Counted from the stretch's first letter, positions 36,499 to 44,240 are shown. The stretch is 64,000 bases of DNA from Shewanella zhangzhouensis (GCF_019457615.1 NZ_CP080414.1:3607501-3671500), one strand, 5' to 3'. Notes: generated by a model from the letters alone, not told the origin. Translations and numbers: made by a program.

Positions 36499-37854
36499 TT
36501 AATGAACGACCTTCATTTTCACTTCTTCTTCGCCCTTTTCCCCTAACCTGGTCGACAGCCTGTCGCCATTGTCTGAAAGAGTAAAATAAACAGGTTCGGC
36601 GCCGACCTGGTCATACACAAAACGGCCATCGCCTTCGTATCGCAGCGCCTGGGTATAACCATCGGGAAACTGATTGGCGAGCTTGCCATCGAGGTTAACC
36701 AGGGTCACCCCGTAGGGATCGTCAGGGATGGCCTGATACAGACCCACATAGCGCGCCAGCTCTTCTGCCGCGACAGGCAGATCAGTCAGGGTTTGATTAA
36801 AGTAGCTTTTCAGCATCTGTTGATAGGTGTCATGAAAGTTATCATTTGAGCCATTGGATGCTAAAACCAGCGTCATCTTTTCCTGAGGGAAATAGGCCGC
36901 TATCGCGTTATATGCGTCAAAAGTCCCACCGTGCCCAAATCCCTGCTTGTCAAAAAACTCAATGGGTTTAATACCCAAACCAAAACCATTTTGGGTCTGC
37001 TTCATGGTATCAACCAATGGCAAAGGAATAATCTCACCGGAAAACAAGGCATGATAAAAAATCGCAACCTCGGTGGGTGTCGCCTTTATGGAACCCGCCC
37101 CCAGACCAACAGAGAGATGGGATGCAGGAAACATTAACCACTGGCCATTCTCAAAGGTGTACGAATGTTGAGTTTGATGGCTGTCGCGCACATGTACCGT
37201 TTGAGTCAGGTTTAACGGCGTTGTTATCTTTTCACTGAGTATCTCACCAAAGCTTTTTTGGTATACCTTTTCCAGGATGAGCGCCAGCAGGTAATAGTTG
37301 GAGTTGCTGTACTCCGCTTTGGTGCCTGGCTCAAAATCGCTGCCCAACGCCAGAATTCGATTGAGCATACTCTCACTGCTTTGATTTTCTGTCCGATAGT
37401 CAAAAAATCCTTTTCCTTTTTTGGTGTAGTTGCCAATGCCACTGCTGTGCTGAAGCAGATTTTTGATGCTGATTAGGTGTCCATTTTCAAGGGTCGGAAA
37501 AAATGCCTCGAGCGTTTGTTCCAGAGTCAGCTTTTGCTCATCAACCGCCTTTAGCACCAGGGCAGCTGTGTAGGTTTTTGACACTGAACCAATTAAGTAA
37601 GCTGATTGTGTGGTCGATTGTTCATTCTTGCTTATGTCATCGAAGCCCGAGCTATCTGAAAATATCACCTTACCTGACTGCATCAGCACAACACTGCCCA
37701 TAAAGTCAGATTGCGAGCGAATATCATCAAATGCCCGGTGCAGCCTCTCCTGTCTGGACTGAATATCGTCAATTTGCGTGGTATCTGTGTCTTTTTTGCC
37801 ACAAGACATCAACACAGCTGCACTGCACAGTACGGCAAGTAAAACTCTAGTCAT
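36499..37854 (-). CDS. Class C beta-lactamase-like serine hydrolase, lipoprotein
   Basis: 451 residues. A lipobox LMSC puts the lipid-anchored Cys at 18. The serine beta-lactamase/PBP triad of motifs is present: S-x-x-K in SVSK (Ser90, Lys93), Y-S-N at 182-184, and HGG at 308-310 in place of KTG. This pattern fits the AmpC/DD-peptidase/esterase (PBPX) family, not necessarily antibiotic resistance. A C-terminal extension of about 100 residues follows. It lies at the end of the integron-like cassette cluster; no attC was found after its stop, so it may be a resident gene or terminal cassette. AAGGACG precedes the ATG. Confidence 0.82.
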   Translation of the reverse strand: MTRVLLAVLCSAAVLMSCGKKDTDTTQIDDIQSRQERLHRAFDDIRSQSDFMGSVVLMQSGKVIFSDSSGFDDISKNEQSTTQSAYLIGSVSKTYTAALVLKAVDEQKLTLEQTLEAFFPTLENGHLISIKNLLQHSSGIGNYTKKGKGFFDYRTENQSSESMLNRILALGSDFEPGTKAEYSNSNYYLLALILEKVYQKSFGEILSEKITTPLNLTQTVHVRDSHQTQHSYTFENGQWLMFPASHLSVGLGAGSIKATPTEVAIFYHALFSGEIIPLPLVDTMKQTQNGFGLGIKPIEFFDKQGFGHGGTFDAYNAIAAYFPQEKMTLVLASNGSNDNFHDTYQQMLKSYFNQTLTDLPVAAEELARYVGLYQAIPDDPYGVTLVNLDGKLANQFPDGYTQALRYEGDGRFVYDQVGAEPVYFTLSDNGDRLSTRLGEKGEEEVKMKVVH

Positions 37855-37898
37855 CAGTCACGTCCTTGTTTTAATGCACAAGCTGAGGCTTTCACAGG

Positions 37899-37944
37899 GA
37901 TAATACCAACCACTCCGTTTTTCAGTTGCTGGTTATTGTTAGGC
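37899..37944 (-). repeat. Degenerate attC-like site after the HNH gene
   Basis: On the minus strand it starts with GCCTAAC (an exact RYYYAAC box; the HNH stop codon TAA is inside it), followed by AATAACCAGCAACT. This can pair imperfectly with AGTGGTTGGTATT further on, with one extrahelical A, which is the attC-type bulge. The far end lacks a GTTRRRY box and reads ATTATCC, so this is either a truncated or degenerate site. Confidence 0.42.
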
Positions 37945-38601
37945 ATTTAGTTCTACAACCTCAAAACATGCATCGCCACGATGATGTCCTGTATGCGCTT
38001 GAAATAACTTACCCTTAACTTTTGCATTTTTAAGCACAATATTTCTGTGATCATCATAAAAACATGGACTAACTACTAATTGTAGCTTTTTGACATTATC
38101 GATTCTAAATGTATTACCATGCACGAAACCAGAAGCTAGTAATGATATTGGTTTGGGAAGCACCAACATCCAGTATGTCTCTAGAGAATCTTTTTCGAAG
38201 GATTTATAGTTGGGAGGACCAGGAAATGCCTCTCGCCAAACAAAACCTGTCAGCTCAATTTCCTGTCCCTCGTAAACCTCATCAACTTCATCTCCCATCT
38301 CCTTCTGAAGCCTCTGCGCCTCTAAAGCGAATGATTTCACTGCGTCATACCAACGCTCCCTATGCATCCTAAGTTCTGATTCTGAATACTTTGTCCCCTT
38401 GGGGTGTTTAGGATTGTAATGCCCTACGTCAGCATGACAATTGAAACAAAGCGGAATGCAATTATGCAAATCAGAACTTCCGCCTTTCGACTCTTCAACA
38501 ATATGGTGAAGCTCTATTTTCGTTCCGCAAAAGCCATGACATATGCAACAGCTTCTGCCGCACAAAACTAAGACTTCGTCTTTTACTGATCGTGGCCACA
38601 T
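37939..38601 (-). CDS. HNH endonuclease (integron cassette gene)
   Basis: 220 residues from the ATG at 38601 (an earlier ATG at 38658 is inside the attC site). The HNH core with a structural zinc site is CCIC near 18-21, LHHIVEES (His32-His33), Asn47, and CFNCHADV with Cys52, Cys55 and His56. About 120 C-terminal residues have no recognised domain and may determine specificity. Its ribosome-binding region AGGA overlaps the attC R' box GTTAGG. Its stop TAA is embedded in the next attC R'' box. This is compact cassette structure. Nuclease activity is well supported; target and role (for example defence) are unknown. Confidence 0.8.
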   Translation of the reverse strand: MWPRSVKDEVLVLCGRSCCICHGFCGTKIELHHIVEESKGGSSDLHNCIPLCFNCHADVGHYNPKHPKGTKYSESELRMHRERWYDAVKSFALEAQRLQKEMGDEVDEVYEGQEIELTGFVWREAFPGPPNYKSFEKDSLETYWMLVLPKPISLLASGFVHGNTFRIDNVKKLQLVVSPCFYDDHRNIVLKNAKVKGKLFQAHTGHHRGDACFEVVELNA

Positions 38602-38613
38602 ATCTATTTTTTT

Positions 38614-38690
38614 CCTAACGCACCCAACCGGGGCCGAGCATAGCGAGATCCCGCGCACGCAGTGCGCATTTCTAATTGGACTTGTTATAA
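38614..38690 (-). repeat. attC recombination site (77 bp)
   Basis: On the minus strand it begins TTATAACAAGTCCAATTAG, and ends CGGTTGGGTGCGTTAGG. TAACAA at the start and GCGTTA at the end match the VCR-type attC orientation. Inside is a stem GCGCAC-TGC-GTGCGC. It directly follows the TGA of the 38692 gene and precedes the HNH gene, as in an integron cassette. Confidence 0.68.
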
Positions 38691-38691
38691 A

Positions 38692-39360
38692 TCACTTTAC
38701 AACCCTCATGTAGGGTGGCAATCGAATCTTTCCGACTTTCTCAACTTGCTCCCCAAGAAATTCACTTCTGGCACTATCAAGAATCTGCTCAAGCTTATCT
38801 AAGTAATATTCACATAATTCTTCGATGGGTTTGGATTTTAGCTCATCATCCTCAGGAACTGGCAGTTCAGTAAAGTGTTGCTGTACATCGGCCATGCTAG
38901 TTGGAATATCGACATAATAATTCTCTGTTGAACCATCAGGTAACTCTACAATCCAGCCACTACCACCAAGCTGGTCACCAATGAAGAAGCTAGAAGCTCC
39001 CGGTGGTGGCGGTCCCAACTTATCCATATCACCCTGATTGATATTGATTGTCGCCGATGTTGAAACGGGTAGCTTTCCTTGCTTCAAAATCTCATTGCGC
39101 AATGTGACGAAGTATTTCATTACAACGTCAGACTTCATTTGCTCCTGTATGGGGCCATACCATCGTTCAAAGGTATCAGAGCCAACAGGTGTCTTTAAAT
39201 TTTGAATAACAAAAGTCACAGAGCGGCCAAATACAATAAGATTCCTTAATCCCGAGTACCGACGACGTCTACCGCATGCAGTGAGGTCGTCAAAACCAAA
39301 CTTAGCTGTCTGAAAGGTATCTTCAGCTTTCTGAATAATTGCCTTAACCTCTGAATTCAA
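38692..39360 (-). CDS. Unknown protein, integron cassette gene
   Basis: 222 residues. The start is a TTG at 39360, supported by AAGGAG seven bases upstream; the next in-frame ATG would lose the conserved-looking N-terminus. I do not recognise a family. The N-terminal half is helical with YSGLRNLIVFGRSVTFVIQNL and VVMKYFVTLRNEILKQG. The middle has a Pro-run PPPPGASS, then a beta-rich GGSGWIVELPDGSTENYYVD. The LRNE region is faintly reminiscent of HEPN-type helices, but the RxxxxH motif is absent, so I do not assign it. attC sites flank it on both sides. Confidence 0.72.
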   Translation of the reverse strand: MNSEVKAIIQKAEDTFQTAKFGFDDLTACGRRRRYSGLRNLIVFGRSVTFVIQNLKTPVGSDTFERWYGPIQEQMKSDVVMKYFVTLRNEILKQGKLPVSTSATININQGDMDKLGPPPPGASSFFIGDQLGGSGWIVELPDGSTENYYVDIPTSMADVQQHFTELPVPEDDELKSKPIEELCEYYLDKLEQILDSARSEFLGEQVEKVGKIRLPPYMRVVK

Positions 39361-39380
39361 TACAACTCTCCTTGTGATTT

Positions 39381-39487
39381 ATAACGCCCATGTAACCGAT
39401 AGTTTTTGAGGAGAAGTTTTGTGAAAAATAGAGCGGAATGCACAAAAGTGCGGAGCAAAAGCTGTCCGGTTGACATGTTTGTTAGGC
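39381..39487 (-). repeat. attC recombination site (107 bp)
   Basis: On the minus strand it begins GCCTAACAAACATGTCAACCGG shortened here to its key boxes: R'' GCCTAAC (39481-39487), then CATGTCAACCGG. The other arm reads CGGTTACATGGGCGTTAT (ending at 39381). The two arms pair as TAAC..CATGT-AACCG with one extrahelical base (the C between T and A of the first arm), the standard attC feature that sets strand choice. Ends TAACAA and GCGTTA match the Vibrio VCR pattern. The ribosome-binding site of the next gene follows immediately. Confidence 0.78.
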
Positions 39488-39505
39488 TATTGAAGGACCC
39501 TACTA

Positions 39506-39532
39506 GGCCCAGTCCTCGCAGAGGACTGGGCC
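39506..39532. repeat. 12-bp perfect hairpin before attC
   Basis: GGCCCAGTCCTC (39506-39517), loop GCA, GAGGACTGGGCC (39521-39532). It lies between the stop of the Ntn-hydrolase-like gene and the attC. There is no T-run. It may protect or end the cassette transcript. Confidence 0.85.
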
Positions 39533-39579
39533 GACAGCACCTCGCACCCTCATAGATTGGGAGGGCGTAGGGAGTTGCT

Positions 39580-40395
39580 CTATTTGCAACGAAACGGTGG
39601 CTGGACTTGAGCATCAGGCTCTCTTTGTTTCGTATGCGGATTAGTTATTTCGAAGTTACCATTAAACCACTGCAGGCCGAGAGGAGCAATATCTCTATCT
39701 ATCAATTGCCCTGAGATATACCTTTGCCCCTCAATAACAACCCCACAATGAGAGCCTCCAGTGTTAGGCTTGCGAATAACAGAGACGATTTGTGGAATTG
39801 GGCCAACAGTGTAATTTTTACTTTGACTAATAGTTTGATAAAAGGAATGAAAAACGTCACGACTGGTTGATTTGTTAGGATTTTCGATTATTTGGCGCTT
39901 TTTATATTGGATTTCAAATTCGTTTCTCCCACTACCAGCAACAACTATGGGGCCTGACACACCAGGAAAATTTAATTTCGTTTTAGTTGTTTTATTAAAA
40001 TTAGAATCAATACGAAAGCATTCAAAGTCGCCAGCTGAACTCACTGTCGATTTTCCGCATATTACAACGGTAAAAGCTCCGGTTGACAGCTTAGCTGGGT
40101 ATTGCTTGTAATTTCTTACAATAAGGCGGATGAATATATCTACTAAGTCTTCAAGACTCGTACCCTTGTATTCAGGTATCGCCTCAATCACTGCTATCGC
40201 TTGTGAGATGAGCATTTGACTGGAAAGTGAATCTCCACAATAACCTAATATTGCTGGAAATTGTCGTAGCGCAAAGGTTTTATTTGCATTATCAAAATAG
40301 TCCTGCTCGCCCCAAGAAACTCTACTATCGGTAGCTATATATACCGAAGCGGGGCTTCTAGAATCGATACCAGTCCAAGCTACAAGTAATGTCAT
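39580..40395 (-). CDS. Proteasome-fold (Ntn hydrolase-like) protein, integron cassette gene
   Basis: 271 residues. The N-terminus looks like the proteasome/HslV beta-subunit fold: Thr2 directly after the initiator Met (MTLLVAWTG), ATDSRVS with Asp23, Lys39 in NKTFAL, and GYCGDSL. The order and spacing match the HslV Thr1-Asp17-Lys33 catalytic set. After Met removal Thr2 would be the nucleophile. The rest (about 100-271) is not recognisable. No ATPase partner is seen. Similar bacterial proteasome-fold proteins (Anbu-like, HslV) are known, but this one is more divergent. Function is not established. Confidence 0.65.
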   Translation of the reverse strand: MTLLVAWTGIDSRSPASVYIATDSRVSWGEQDYFDNANKTFALRQFPAILGYCGDSLSSQMLISQAIAVIEAIPEYKGTSLEDLVDIFIRLIVRNYKQYPAKLSTGAFTVVICGKSTVSSAGDFECFRIDSNFNKTTKTKLNFPGVSGPIVVAGSGRNEFEIQYKKRQIIENPNKSTSRDVFHSFYQTISQSKNYTVGPIPQIVSVIRKPNTGGSHCGVVIEGQRYISGQLIDRDIAPLGLQWFNGNFEITNPHTKQREPDAQVQPPFRCK

Positions 40396-40506
40396 GTATT
40401 TGAATGCCTAAAATTTGTATAGTGTGCTGGCTCGTTTATCACCTCAGACCAGTGAAAAACGTGCTGGTGAATGTTCAATGGACTTAATCACTTAGCTGAT
40501 ATCGTC

Positions 40507-40559
40507 CAGATAACTTACCAGTGCAAAGCGTGCCTGCACGGTTTCTCGCCTGTTATCTG
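40507..40559. repeat. Nested palindrome, possible short or degenerate attC
   Basis: CAGATAAC (40507-40514) and GTTATCTG (40552-40559) form the outer arms, with an inner stem GTGCA (40521-40525) and TGCAC (40535-40539). The two-stem layout with AAC/GTT ends is attC-like, and it lies just upstream of the first cassette gene. The RYYYAAC and GTTRRRY boxes are not exact, so the call is tentative. Confidence 0.4.
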
Positions 40560-40891
40560 CCCCGTCGATTTCGCAAGCACCTATTTTTAAATGGCAAACA
40601 CTCATCACTGAGCAGCAAAGCGTACCTGATGGCAGACTGCGGCATACTCACAAGGGCAAAGCCCGGCTAACTGACAGGGGCAGCGAAGCGCCTTTCTACT
40701 GATGGAATAAACCCTAATTGGGGGATACAAGCGGTGAAGTGGATTCCAGGCAATGCCTTTGAGCATGGCTACCGCATGGGCTGGAGTGAGATACTGCGTC
40801 CCTGAGAAGTGTTTTTGATCCATCAAATCAGCATCTTGGCATAGGTTTATCAGCCGGGGCAAGCGCGTTAACTGAATTCGCCTTAAGCCAC

Positions 40892-40935
40892 AAAAAAAAG
40901 CCGTGCCTGCTGATTAGCAGTAGCACGGCTTTTTA
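40892..40935. terminator. Bidirectional intrinsic terminator
   Basis: GCCGTGC and GCACGGC form the outer stem and CTGCT/AGCAG an inner stem; A-run before and five T after. It ends the minus-strand phosphoribosyltransferase transcript before the cassette cluster. Confidence 0.85.
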
Positions 40936-41023
40936 CAAATCGCGAAAAAGCACAGAACTTAGTTCGCGGGCTTAAGTAGCAGGCTCACATCACGGGCTTA
41001 TGCAACAAGCTTATGCATCAGGC

Positions 41024-41590
41024 TTAGATAAACAGCTCGGCGATGTTTTTCAGGTCGCTCTTGCCGTTAGCAATCTCATCCGGTGTCAGGCCCGAGACTT
41101 CGTGGGGGAACACCAGCCAGTCTTCAGATGAGTGGATGTAGTAATCCGGCTTTAAGGGCACGGCGGTGTTTTTGGGCTTGTAGTATGGGCAGGCGATGCG
41201 GATGTCGCGGGGCATGTTGAGGCGCATCAACTGAGACAGTTTTTCTTTCAGGGCATGGATGCTGCGGCCTGAGTCGAATACGTCGTCCACAATCAGCAGG
41301 CCGTCGTCGGCGTTGCAGTTTTCGATGATGTAATGCAGGCCGTGGACCTTGATTTCCTTGCTCTGCTTGTCGGTACCAATGCCGTAATAAGAAGAGGTAC
41401 GCACGGCGATATGGTCGGTATCGACCTTTTTGAAATCAAAGTATTCCTGCACCGCAATCCCTATGGGTGCACCGCCACGCCAGATCCCCACAATAAACTG
41501 CGGACGAAAGCCGCTTTCATACACCTGGGCTGCCAGGCGAAATGAGTCTTCCAACAGCTGCTGTGCCGTAATGTAATGTTTGTCTGACAT
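41024..41590 (-). CDS. Purine-type phosphoribosyltransferase
   Basis: 188 residues. LLIVDDVFDSGRSI (about 98-111) is the PRPP-binding motif of the type I phosphoribosyltransferase family. GIWRGGAPIGIAVQEYF near the N-terminus matches the xanthine/hypoxanthine salvage subgroup. It would attach ribose 5-phosphate from PRPP to a purine base. Substrate (hypoxanthine, guanine or xanthine) is not assigned. Monocistronic, with a terminator after it. Confidence 0.83.
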   Translation of the reverse strand: MSDKHYITAQQLLEDSFRLAAQVYESGFRPQFIVGIWRGGAPIGIAVQEYFDFKKVDTDHIAVRTSSYYGIGTDKQSKEIKVHGLHYIIENCNADDGLLIVDDVFDSGRSIHALKEKLSQLMRLNMPRDIRIACPYYKPKNTAVPLKPDYYIHSSEDWLVFPHEVSGLTPDEIANGKSDLKNIAELFI

Positions 41591-41743
41591 TGAAGCGTCC
41601 CCATCATCCTATTGCTGTTTTTGGTAATTCGCGGATGAGGCCCAAACCCGGTATCCGCCATGATTTGGGCGCGCATTTTACACAAATTTTTGCCCCGTGA
41701 CTGCTGCAAGCATAACAAGCCGGAGAATTTCCTCCACTGAGCA

Positions 41744-41775
41744 TAAAAAAATCCACCCAATTGGGTGGATTTTTA
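41744..41775. terminator. Intrinsic terminator after phoD
   Basis: ATCCACCCA and GGGTGGAT around a short AT loop, with seven A before and five T after. On the minus strand it follows the phoD stop by about 30 bases. Confidence 0.88.
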
Positions 41776-41803
41776 GCGCTGTGCCTTGTTAGCGGGAAAC
41801 GGA

Positions 41804-43573
41804 TTACACCACAGCCTCAATCACATGGCTGCCTGCCAGTGTGCGGGCGCTGTAGCCACGGGCGCTTGCCTCGGTAAAGTCTTTCTCCAGAATGGACGAG
41901 ACATAAATCCAGTCGCTGCGCACCTCGTCTTGGGTGAAGGTCAGCACCATAAAGCCCCTGTCCTTGAGGTTGGCGTACTTGAGATCATCCACCAGCCCCA
42001 CCACGGCCGCTTCGGTGGCCGGAATTTGTTCGGCCGGCAATTGCAGGTAGTACTCAAGACCCGGAGACGACACTGAGCTGGTCGCAAACTCCACGCCAAC
42101 GGCGGCGCCATTCACGTCCTTGAGTTCGTTGGCCCAGGCATTGTGGGTATCACCGGCCAGCACCACCAGGTTGGCATTCACCGACTTGGCGGTGCCCAGA
42201 ATCACTTCACGCTCGTAGGCGTAACCGTCCCAGGCATCCAGGTTGTAGGGAATGGATGGCAGTTGCAGCAGGGCTATCACTTCCGGCGTCAGCTTGTGCT
42301 GGTTGGCCGCAAGATACATCAGTTCTTCCTGAGTCAGGGTAGGGTCGCCCGCCTGAGCACGGGCGGCGAGCTGCGCCAGGCCAGCCAGCTCGGCAAACTG
42401 AGGTATAGACAGCTGCTGGGTGGCAATGGCCGCGGGCAGCAGCATCTTGCCCATCAACACCTGTTGGCCCAGTACCTGCCATTTGGCTTCGTTTGCCAGT
42501 AGCTTGCTTTGCAGCCACAGCAGCTGCAGTGCGCCCAGCATGGTTCGGCTGGTGCTGGTGACATCGGCCATAAAACTGGTGCCGTCGAAGGCGCCGGTGG
42601 CCGGGTCCAGGTAGGTTTCAAACTGCAGCTGCTCGTCACGGCCCAGCAAACGGGTGTCCAGCATGTGCAGGTCAACCAAATCGCCAAAGGCAAAGCTTCT
42701 GAAGATTTCTTCGTGGTTACCTTCGCGCCATGGGCGGATGGGCAGCCACTCAAAGTAGGCCTGCAGCGCCGCCTGTTTACGGGCCTCAAAGTCGCCCTCG
42801 CCATCGTTGTGGTTTTCAGCGCCATCGCGCCAGGCATCGTTGCAGACCTCGTGGTCATCCCACACTGTGATAAAGGGCACCAGGGCATGGAGCTTTTGCA
42901 GGCTCTCATCGCCGCGGTACTGGGCATAACGGGTTCGGTAGTCATTCAGGCTCAGAAGTTCATGGGTTGGCAAGACTTCTCGGCCTAGAGCGGCCGCGTT
43001 TTCGCTGGCATAACCGCCACGGGGATATTCATAGATGTAGTCGCCCAGATGCACCACGGCATCCAGCGAACCCTGGGCCGCTGCCAGCTCGTACACGTTA
43101 AAGTAACCGGCCGGGAAGTTGGCGCAGCTCATTACCGCCAGTTTCACCTGGGATACGGCGCCCTCCGGCAGGGTGCGGGTTTTGCCCACGGCCGAGGTTT
43201 TATCGCCGCACATAAAGCGGAAGTAATAGGTGCTGCCGGCAGCAAGGCCCATGGCATCCACCTTTACTGTGTAGTCCCTGTCTTTATTGGTCATGGTGCT
43301 GCCATCTGTCACCAACTCGTTGAAGTCGGCATCTTTGGCCACCTGCCAGGACACACTGAGGTCGGCATCGCCTGTGGGAGTCACCCGGGTCCAGATAATC
43401 ACCGCGTCATGGGCCGGGTCGCCACTGGCAACACCGTGCATAAAGCTGACGGGCACAGATGGGGCATCATCATCGCTGCTGGAGCAGCCCATCAGGCCAT
43501 AGGAGACCACTGCGGCACCAACGCCTTTGGCCGACATGGCCAGGAAGTCACGACGTGAATAAGACCGTTTCAT
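41804..43573 (-). CDS. phoD: PhoD-type alkaline phosphatase/phosphodiesterase
   Basis: 589 residues. The N-terminus SRRDFLAMSAKG has the twin arginines at 7-8, so it is exported folded by Tat. GLMGCSSS puts a lipobox Cys at 30. Metal/phosphate-binding blocks of the PhoD family are visible: VHLGDYIYEY, TVWDDHEVCNDAW and LAGDTHNAWANEL. It releases phosphate from phosphomonoesters and diesters outside the cytoplasm and uses calcium and iron. A weak Pho-box-like site lies upstream (43639-43656). Monocistronic. Confidence 0.92.
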   Translation of the reverse strand: MKRSYSRRDFLAMSAKGVGAAVVSYGLMGCSSSDDDAPSVPVSFMHGVASGDPAHDAVIIWTRVTPTGDADLSVSWQVAKDADFNELVTDGSTMTNKDRDYTVKVDAMGLAAGSTYYFRFMCGDKTSAVGKTRTLPEGAVSQVKLAVMSCANFPAGYFNVYELAAAQGSLDAVVHLGDYIYEYPRGGYASENAAALGREVLPTHELLSLNDYRTRYAQYRGDESLQKLHALVPFITVWDDHEVCNDAWRDGAENHNDGEGDFEARKQAALQAYFEWLPIRPWREGNHEEIFRSFAFGDLVDLHMLDTRLLGRDEQLQFETYLDPATGAFDGTSFMADVTSTSRTMLGALQLLWLQSKLLANEAKWQVLGQQVLMGKMLLPAAIATQQLSIPQFAELAGLAQLAARAQAGDPTLTQEELMYLAANQHKLTPEVIALLQLPSIPYNLDAWDGYAYEREVILGTAKSVNANLVVLAGDTHNAWANELKDVNGAAVGVEFATSSVSSPGLEYYLQLPAEQIPATEAAVVGLVDDLKYANLKDRGFMVLTFTQDEVRSDWIYVSSILEKDFTEASARGYSARTLAGSHVIEAVV

Positions 43574-43638
43574 TATTATTATTCCTTTGGTTATATGAGA
43601 GGTATGAGGTCCAATGAGTCTTAGTTTGCAACATTACT

Positions 43639-43656
43639 ATTACACAAGCATGACGC
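43639..43656 (-). promoter_or_regulatory. Weak Pho-box-like site upstream of phoD
   Basis: On the minus strand GCGTCAT, GCTT, GTGTAAT: two 7-mers four bases apart as in a Pho box, but each matches CTGTCAT at only 5 of 7 positions. Confidence 0.3.
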
Positions 43657-43772
43657 CCTTGGTAGAGTTTTGCGGACTAGAACATTGAAAAACAACCAGT
43701 TAAACAGGATGCTATACTCCTGCTGACCGGATCTGCAGTGGATTAACCGGCAACGAGCCCATGGAGGACGCT

Positions 43773-44192
43773 ATGCAAGTCAAAGACATCATGACCCCCA
43801 ACCCTGTCTGCATCAGCGAGGGTGCCAGCCTCAAGGATGCACATCTGCTGATGCAATCCCGTGGGGTGCGCCACCTGCCGGTGGTGGGAGAACAGGATGG
43901 CCACTACAAGGGCATTCTTACCCACAAAAAAATGATTTCGACTGTCGTCAGCCTGCTGAACAAGTATGGTCAGGGCGCCCTCGAGCGCAAGGAGCGGCAA
44001 TATCTGGTGAGTGAGCTGATGGACAAAGACGCCCAGCGCCTGAGCGACGATGAGCCATTGGCCGTGGTGGTTGACTACTTTATAGAGAACAAGCTGGGTT
44101 GCCTGCCGGTGGTGGACGGCGAGCAAAAGGTGCAGGGGATAGTGACCTCCTCCGACTTTGTGAAGCTGTGCAAAACCCTGCTTTCAAAATAA
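43773..44192 (+). CDS. CBS-domain pair protein
   Basis: 139 residues made almost entirely of two CBS motifs (about 5-55 and 85-135; VKDIMTPNPVCI, VRHLPVVG, LGCLPVVDGEQKVQGIVTSSDF). Such proteins bind adenine nucleotides and regulate partners. The ATG at 43773 is chosen because GGAGG lies just before it; the ATG at 43761 contains that site. No partner gene is adjacent. Confidence 0.88.
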   Translation: MQVKDIMTPNPVCISEGASLKDAHLLMQSRGVRHLPVVGEQDGHYKGILTHKKMISTVVSLLNKYGQGALERKERQYLVSELMDKDAQRLSDDEPLAVVVDYFIENKLGCLPVVDGEQKVQGIVTSSDFVKLCKTLLSK

Positions 44193-44215
44193 AAAAAAGC
44201 CGGCGAAACGCCGGC
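44191..44215 (-). terminator. Terminator after lrgB
   Basis: GCCGGCG, loop TTT, CGCCGGC on the minus strand followed by eight T. It overlaps the last bases of the CBS gene. Confidence 0.85.
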
Positions 44216-44240
44216 AAACACACGCAACAAAGGGAAAGGG

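Larger units (their letters stand above)
40396..41023. other. Intergenic region at the cassette cluster edge
   Basis: The 628-base gap holds the attC-like palindrome (40507-40559), short near-repeats such as CAAAGCGTGCCTG and CAAAGCGTACCTG, a terminator (40892-40935) and promoter DNA for the 39580 gene. A possible 85-codon ORF (40605-40862, minus) is not convincing. No attI or integrase is seen. Confidence 0.55.

Noticed and set aside
36499..37854. Calling the serine hydrolase a beta-lactamase resistance cassette
   Set aside because: It has SxxK, YSN and HGG, which fit many esterases and peptidases; HGG replaces the usual KTG and no attC follows it, so a resistance role is not supported.
39357..39614. 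85-codon frame covering the attC and hairpin
   Set aside because: It lies across an attC site and a perfect hairpin and overlaps the ends of both flanking genes; the recombination-site explanation is better.
40605..40862. 85-codon minus-strand frame between the cassette cluster and the phosphoribosyltransferase
   Set aside because: No ribosome-binding site, no family resemblance, and repeated short motifs within it; probably non-coding cassette-edge DNA.
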